DNA from: Halopiger aswanensis
GTDB lineage: Archaea; Halobacteriota; Halobacteria; Halobacteriales; Natrialbaceae
Length of the DNA: 64,000 nt
NCBI RefSeq assembly: GCF_003610195.1
Contig: NZ_RAPO01000002.1
Span: forward strand, 434,001 to 498,000
Direction of reading: 5' to 3'
The notes beneath the pieces are model-generated. The model saw only the letters and a program-made list of their open reading frames with translations, had not been told where the DNA came from and did no database searches. Both the position numbers and the translations under genes were made by a program. The stretch's first letter is position 1. Every line of letters starts with the position of its first letter. Positions 61,253-64,000 of the stretch are shown here, piece by piece.

Positions 61253-62647
61253 GTGACTGATCGTTCGATCCCCACCCGCCGCCGAGTGCGGTCGGCGCTC
61301 TCGCGCAATCGGCTTCGGCTCGTCTTCGTCGCGGTCTTGGTCCTCTCCGGGGCCGTCCTCGCCACATCGGCGTCTAACACGCTGTCGACGGCGACCGAAG
61401 CGGACGTTCCGGACGCGCCCGAGACGACCAACCACACGGTCGTCACCGAGTCCGGACGCGCCGGGACGATCACCGCGTACGCGCCCGACGGCGACGTACT
61501 GTACTACAACAACACGCGAACGAAGTACTTCGACGTCGATCCCGTCGACGGCGATCCGCTGACCGTCGAGTACGCCGCGACGGACACGATCCACAGTTCG
61601 GGGCCGAACTGTCAGGATCCGCCCTGCGCGTTGAACGTCCTCGAGCGCGCCGATCTCGAGACCGGCGAGGTCGAGGTCCTCTACGAGCGCTACGACTACA
61701 AGGAACACGCCGGCGAGTGGCACGACGTCGATCGGCTCAACGAGACGCACGTCCTCGTCGCCGACATCGTCGCCGATCAGGTGTTTATCGTCAACACCGA
61801 GACCGAGATCGTCGACTGGCTCTGGGACGCCCAAAGCGACTTCCCGGTCGAGGGCGGCGGGCCGTATCCGGGCGACTGGGCGCACATCAACGACGTCGAG
61901 TACATCGAGGAGGGCGTCCACGAGGGCCACGTGATGGTCAGTCTCCGGAACCAGGACCAGGTCGTCTTCATCGATCTCGAGGAGGGGCTGCTCGAGGATT
62001 GGACGCTCGGCAGCGAGGACGAGTACGAGGTCATGTACGAGCAGCACAATCCGGATTACGTCCCCGAGTCGCGGGGCGGGCCGGCGATCGTCGTCTCCGA
62101 CTCCGAGAACGGCCGCGTCGAGGAGTTCCAGCGCGAGGACGGCGAGTGGACCCGCACGTGGGAGTGGGCCGACGAGCGCATGCAGTGGCCCCGGGACGCC
62201 GACCGGCTGCCGAACGGCAACACTCTCGTCACCGACACGCACGGCAACCGCGTCGCGGAGATCGCACCGAACGGCGAGATCGTCTGGCAGGTCGAGTCGA
62301 CGCTGCCCTACGAGGCCGAACGACTCGAGACCGGCGACGAGAGCGCGGGCGGTCACAGCGCACAGGAACTGGGACTCGAGTCGCAGACGGTCGACGCCGC
62401 CGGCGATGACGACGACGGGCTCGGCGTCCTCGCGGCGCTCAGCAACATTGTCGACGCGATCGTCCCCCACCGGATCCAGAACGGGATCCTCTTCGCCGCG
62501 CCGGTCTGGATGGGGCGGCTCGAGTTCGCCGTCGTCGGCGTCGCCCTGCTAACGGGGCTGACCTGGGCCGGCCTCGAGACCAGGTGGCGCCTTCACGATG
62601 CGGGGATCGGCTTCCGCAGCCCGATTCGCCGACGCGGCAGCGACTGA
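61253..62647 (+). CDS. Arylsulfotransferase (ASST)-like protein
   Basis: A 464-aa protein of the Arylsulfotran_2 type, starting with GTG. Residues 20-42 form a signal-anchor (NRLRLVFVAVLVLSGAVLATSAS), then a beta-propeller-like region with GEWHDVDRLNETHVLVADIVADQVFIVN, DWAHINDVEYIEEG, EYEVMYEQHNPDYV and MQWPRDADRLPNGNTLVTDTHGNRVAEI, containing the His residues expected of the ASST active site. A C-terminal transmembrane helix (LEFAVVGVALLTGLTWAGL) ends the protein. The propeller faces outside. Sulfotransferase activity is uncertain in archaea; many such proteins have unknown function. Confidence 0.82.
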   Translation: MTDRSIPTRRRVRSALSRNRLRLVFVAVLVLSGAVLATSASNTLSTATEADVPDAPETTNHTVVTESGRAGTITAYAPDGDVLYYNNTRTKYFDVDPVDGDPLTVEYAATDTIHSSGPNCQDPPCALNVLERADLETGEVEVLYERYDYKEHAGEWHDVDRLNETHVLVADIVADQVFIVNTETEIVDWLWDAQSDFPVEGGGPYPGDWAHINDVEYIEEGVHEGHVMVSLRNQDQVVFIDLEEGLLEDWTLGSEDEYEVMYEQHNPDYVPESRGGPAIVVSDSENGRVEEFQREDGEWTRTWEWADERMQWPRDADRLPNGNTLVTDTHGNRVAEIAPNGEIVWQVESTLPYEAERLETGDESAGGHSAQELGLESQTVDAAGDDDDGLGVLAALSNIVDAIVPHRIQNGILFAAPVWMGRLEFAVVGVALLTGLTWAGLETRWRLHDAGIGFRSPIRRRGSD

Positions 62648-62711
62648 GGGGGCCACGACCCTCGTTGACAGATCCCAAGATACGTGGCGGTCGCGTTCGA
62701 AGGACCGTTCG

Positions 62712-63164
62712 ATGGAGGGAGCACGAGCCCTGTTTCTCGCCGGTGCGCTGTCAACGCATTCCCTCGTCGGGTACGCTCTCGTTCGGGGGTTTACCGACGC
62801 CGATCCGCGCTTGGGCGCCCTTTTCGGTCTCGTTCCCGACGCCGACTTCCTGTTTCCCGCGGCGTGGGGGTGGCCGTTCGTCCACCGCGGGCTCACGCAC
62901 GCGCCGCTGTTCGCGGCGGCGCTCGTCGCCGGCGCGTACGCGATCCGCCGGGATCGGGACCTCCCGCTCGCCGTCGGGCTGGCGGTCGGTTCCCACATCG
63001 CCGTCGACTCGGTGTCGCCGGCGGGGATTCCGTGGTTGTTTCCGCTCGAGGCGAGTCCGAGTCTCGGCCTCCCCGTTCACGGCCCGGCGGCGACGGCGCT
63101 GCTCTGGGCCGGCGCTATCGGCATCCTCGCGAGTCGGAGGACCGACCTGCCGTCGATCCGCTGA
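62712..63164 (+). CDS. YdjM-like membrane-bound metal-dependent hydrolase
   Basis: A 150-aa membrane protein. THSLVGYAL, LVPDADFLF, VHRGLTHAPLF and GSHIAVDSVSPAGIPWLFPL are the His/Asp motifs of the DUF457/YdjM family, spread over four short hydrophobic helices. The role is unknown; in bacteria family members (LexA-regulated YdjM) are inner-membrane proteins. The ATG at 62712 matches the family start. It is convergent with another member of the family at 63234-63743; the two are related in motif order but not closely similar. Confidence 0.82.
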   Translation: MEGARALFLAGALSTHSLVGYALVRGFTDADPRLGALFGLVPDADFLFPAAWGWPFVHRGLTHAPLFAAALVAGAYAIRRDRDLPLAVGLAVGSHIAVDSVSPAGIPWLFPLEASPSLGLPVHGPAATALLWAGAIGILASRRTDLPSIR

Positions 63165-63233
63165 CGGGGTTTCCGTCCGGTTCCCGATTTCCGGTCGGCC
63201 TCGAGCGGCGGTCGAACCCGAGCCGAGGGCCGA

Positions 63234-63743
63234 TCAGATCGGCGGAGCGCCCGCCGACGAGAAGCTGATCGTCAGGACCAGCGAGACGAGCAACGCGCTC
63301 GAGCCGAGGAGCAGCACTGCCCTGTTGATCCGACCGTGCTTAGACGGGAACAAATCGAGCGTCACGTGGGCCGCCGACACGGGGGAGAACGGGCTGATTC
63401 CCATCGGCGTCACGATGTCGCCGGCCAGATGGGCGAGTACGCTGCCGGTCCCGAGGGCGAAGCCGAAGGGAAACGCGGACGCGGTCGCAGTCGGGGTCGC
63501 GTCGACGAGAAGCGTCGTTCCGACGCCGACGAACAACCCGACGAGAACGGCGAACCAGACCGTATGCGTCGGTCCACGGTGAGCTATCTGCGGAAGCAGC
63601 TGATCGATATCCGGAAGGGGTGCCAGTCCGACGACGAGTACCGTCCCCAGCACCGCCGTCTCGAGCGACCAGCGGGCGCTCACCAACGGGACGAACGGGG
63701 CGTACAACAGCGCGTTAAATCCGATATGGCCGTCCTTGTACAT
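63234..63743 (-). CDS. YdjM-like membrane-bound metal-dependent hydrolase (second)
   Basis: A 169-aa membrane protein of the same family as the gene at 62712-63164. YKDGHIGFNALLYAPF, APLPDIDQLLPQIAHRGPTHTVWF (D-x-D, HRGxTH) and HLAGDIVTPMGISPFSP are the conserved motifs. Four hydrophobic helices are predicted. It is the fuller family form with the DIDxxxP motif. The ATG at 63743 is chosen for the MYKDGH start. A membrane protein gene continues on the same strand to the right. Confidence 0.85.
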   Translation of the reverse strand: MYKDGHIGFNALLYAPFVPLVSARWSLETAVLGTVLVVGLAPLPDIDQLLPQIAHRGPTHTVWFAVLVGLFVGVGTTLLVDATPTATASAFPFGFALGTGSVLAHLAGDIVTPMGISPFSPVSAAHVTLDLFPSKHGRINRAVLLLGSSALLVSLVLTISFSSAGAPPI

Positions 63744-63870
63744 GCCGACACACGGGGTGGATACGCAATCGTCCGGGCCGAACGGGGATGAACTGCTCGC
63801 TCTCGAGACGTTCGCAACGGTCGAACGTTCGAGAGGCCCGTGACCCTCGAGACGTTCGAAGCCCAACCGA

Positions 63871-64000
63871 TCACGCCAGCAAGTGCCCGCCGAGTAAGTA
63901 CAACGCGGCGAGGATCGACTGGAACGACAGCGAGCCGATCGCCGAAAGGACGACGAACGATCGCCCGCTCATCTCGGAGAGTCCCGCCGGAATCGTGACC
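63871..64000 (-). CDS. C-terminal end of a membrane protein (partial)
   Basis: The last 43 codons of a gene that begins beyond the right edge. The visible protein has a hydrophobic run around FVVLSAIGSLSFQSILAALYL and ends GGHLLA. Too short to assign a family. It is upstream of the second YdjM-like gene on the same strand with a gap of 127 bp. Confidence 0.55.
   Translation of the reverse strand, partial: VTIPAGLSEMSGRSFVVLSAIGSLSFQSILAALYLLGGHLLA

Overview
The window is chromosomal DNA of a halophilic archaeon. The proteins are strongly acidic (Asp/Glu-rich, Lys-poor), the DNA is GC-rich with very frequent CTCGAG-like words, many genes have a TATA-like element about 25 bp before the start codon and no leader, and the gene set (Orc1/Cdc6, XPB-Bax1, DacZ, PAC2, PadR, DUF357, Rcp1-like receivers) is haloarchaeal. 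The style fits the Natrialbales (Haloterrigena/Natrinema-like), but genus is inference. I see no insertion sequence, CRISPR array, rRNA gene or prophage. One tRNA gene (Glu, UUC) is present.

Layout. 0-8.7 kb: GNAT acetyltransferase, four-CxxC zinc protein, M48 protease, a conserved unknown, a tungsten aldehyde:ferredoxin oxidoreductase, a ferritin-like DUF892 protein, a short flavoprotein, a CPA1 antiporter and a lipoprotein. 8.8-16.6 kb: 2-oxoacid dehydrogenase E1 alpha/beta without E2/E3, an SDR, a second DUF892 protein, an FAD-Rieske fusion, a truncated acyl-CoA-synthetase-like protein, a DJ-1/PfpI protein and a sensor-domain membrane protein. 16.7-21.4 kb: dnaJ, dnaK and grpE on one strand, each with its own promoter gap. 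21.7-26.8 kb: two convergent receiver-only response regulators, then XPB helicase, c-di-AMP synthase DacZ (opposite strand) and Bax1 nuclease. 26.9-32.8 kb: dioxygenase-like VOC protein, hydrolase, DsrE protein, RNA methyltransferase plus companion, another methyltransferase, PAC2, PadR.

33.1-36.4 kb: tungstate ABC importer (tupA-tupB-tupC) followed by a ModE-like HTH/TOBE regulator; together with the tungsten enzyme near the left end this suggests active tungsten metabolism. 36.5-41.2 kb: a 47-aa protein, tRNA-Glu, an FAH-family hydrolase, DUF357, a DUF389 membrane protein and a glutaredoxin-thioredoxin reductase fusion. 41.4-50.9 kb: a TetR regulator and two tandem copies of a two-gene module, each a secreted CARDB-like repeat protein anchored by a C-terminal helix followed by an RND/MMPL exporter.

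50.9-53.0 kb is the most striking region: an orc1/cdc6 gene bracketed by five near-identical 17-bp elements (core AGTAGATTTCGTGTGCT with a G-rich 5' flank), three upstream on the plus strand and two downstream on the minus strand. This is very probably a replication origin with its own class of origin recognition boxes. Immediately beyond it is a 996-residue protein made of about 13 YegP/HVO_2922-like (DUF1508) repeats. 56-59.1 kb: a minus-strand operon of an AlkP-superfamily hydrolase and two GT4 glycosyltransferases, probably for cell-surface glycan or glycolipid. 59.4-64 kb: membrane proteins, including one with a perfect Shine-Dalgarno but no canonical start codon, an arylsulfotransferase-like protein, and two YdjM-like membrane hydrolases.
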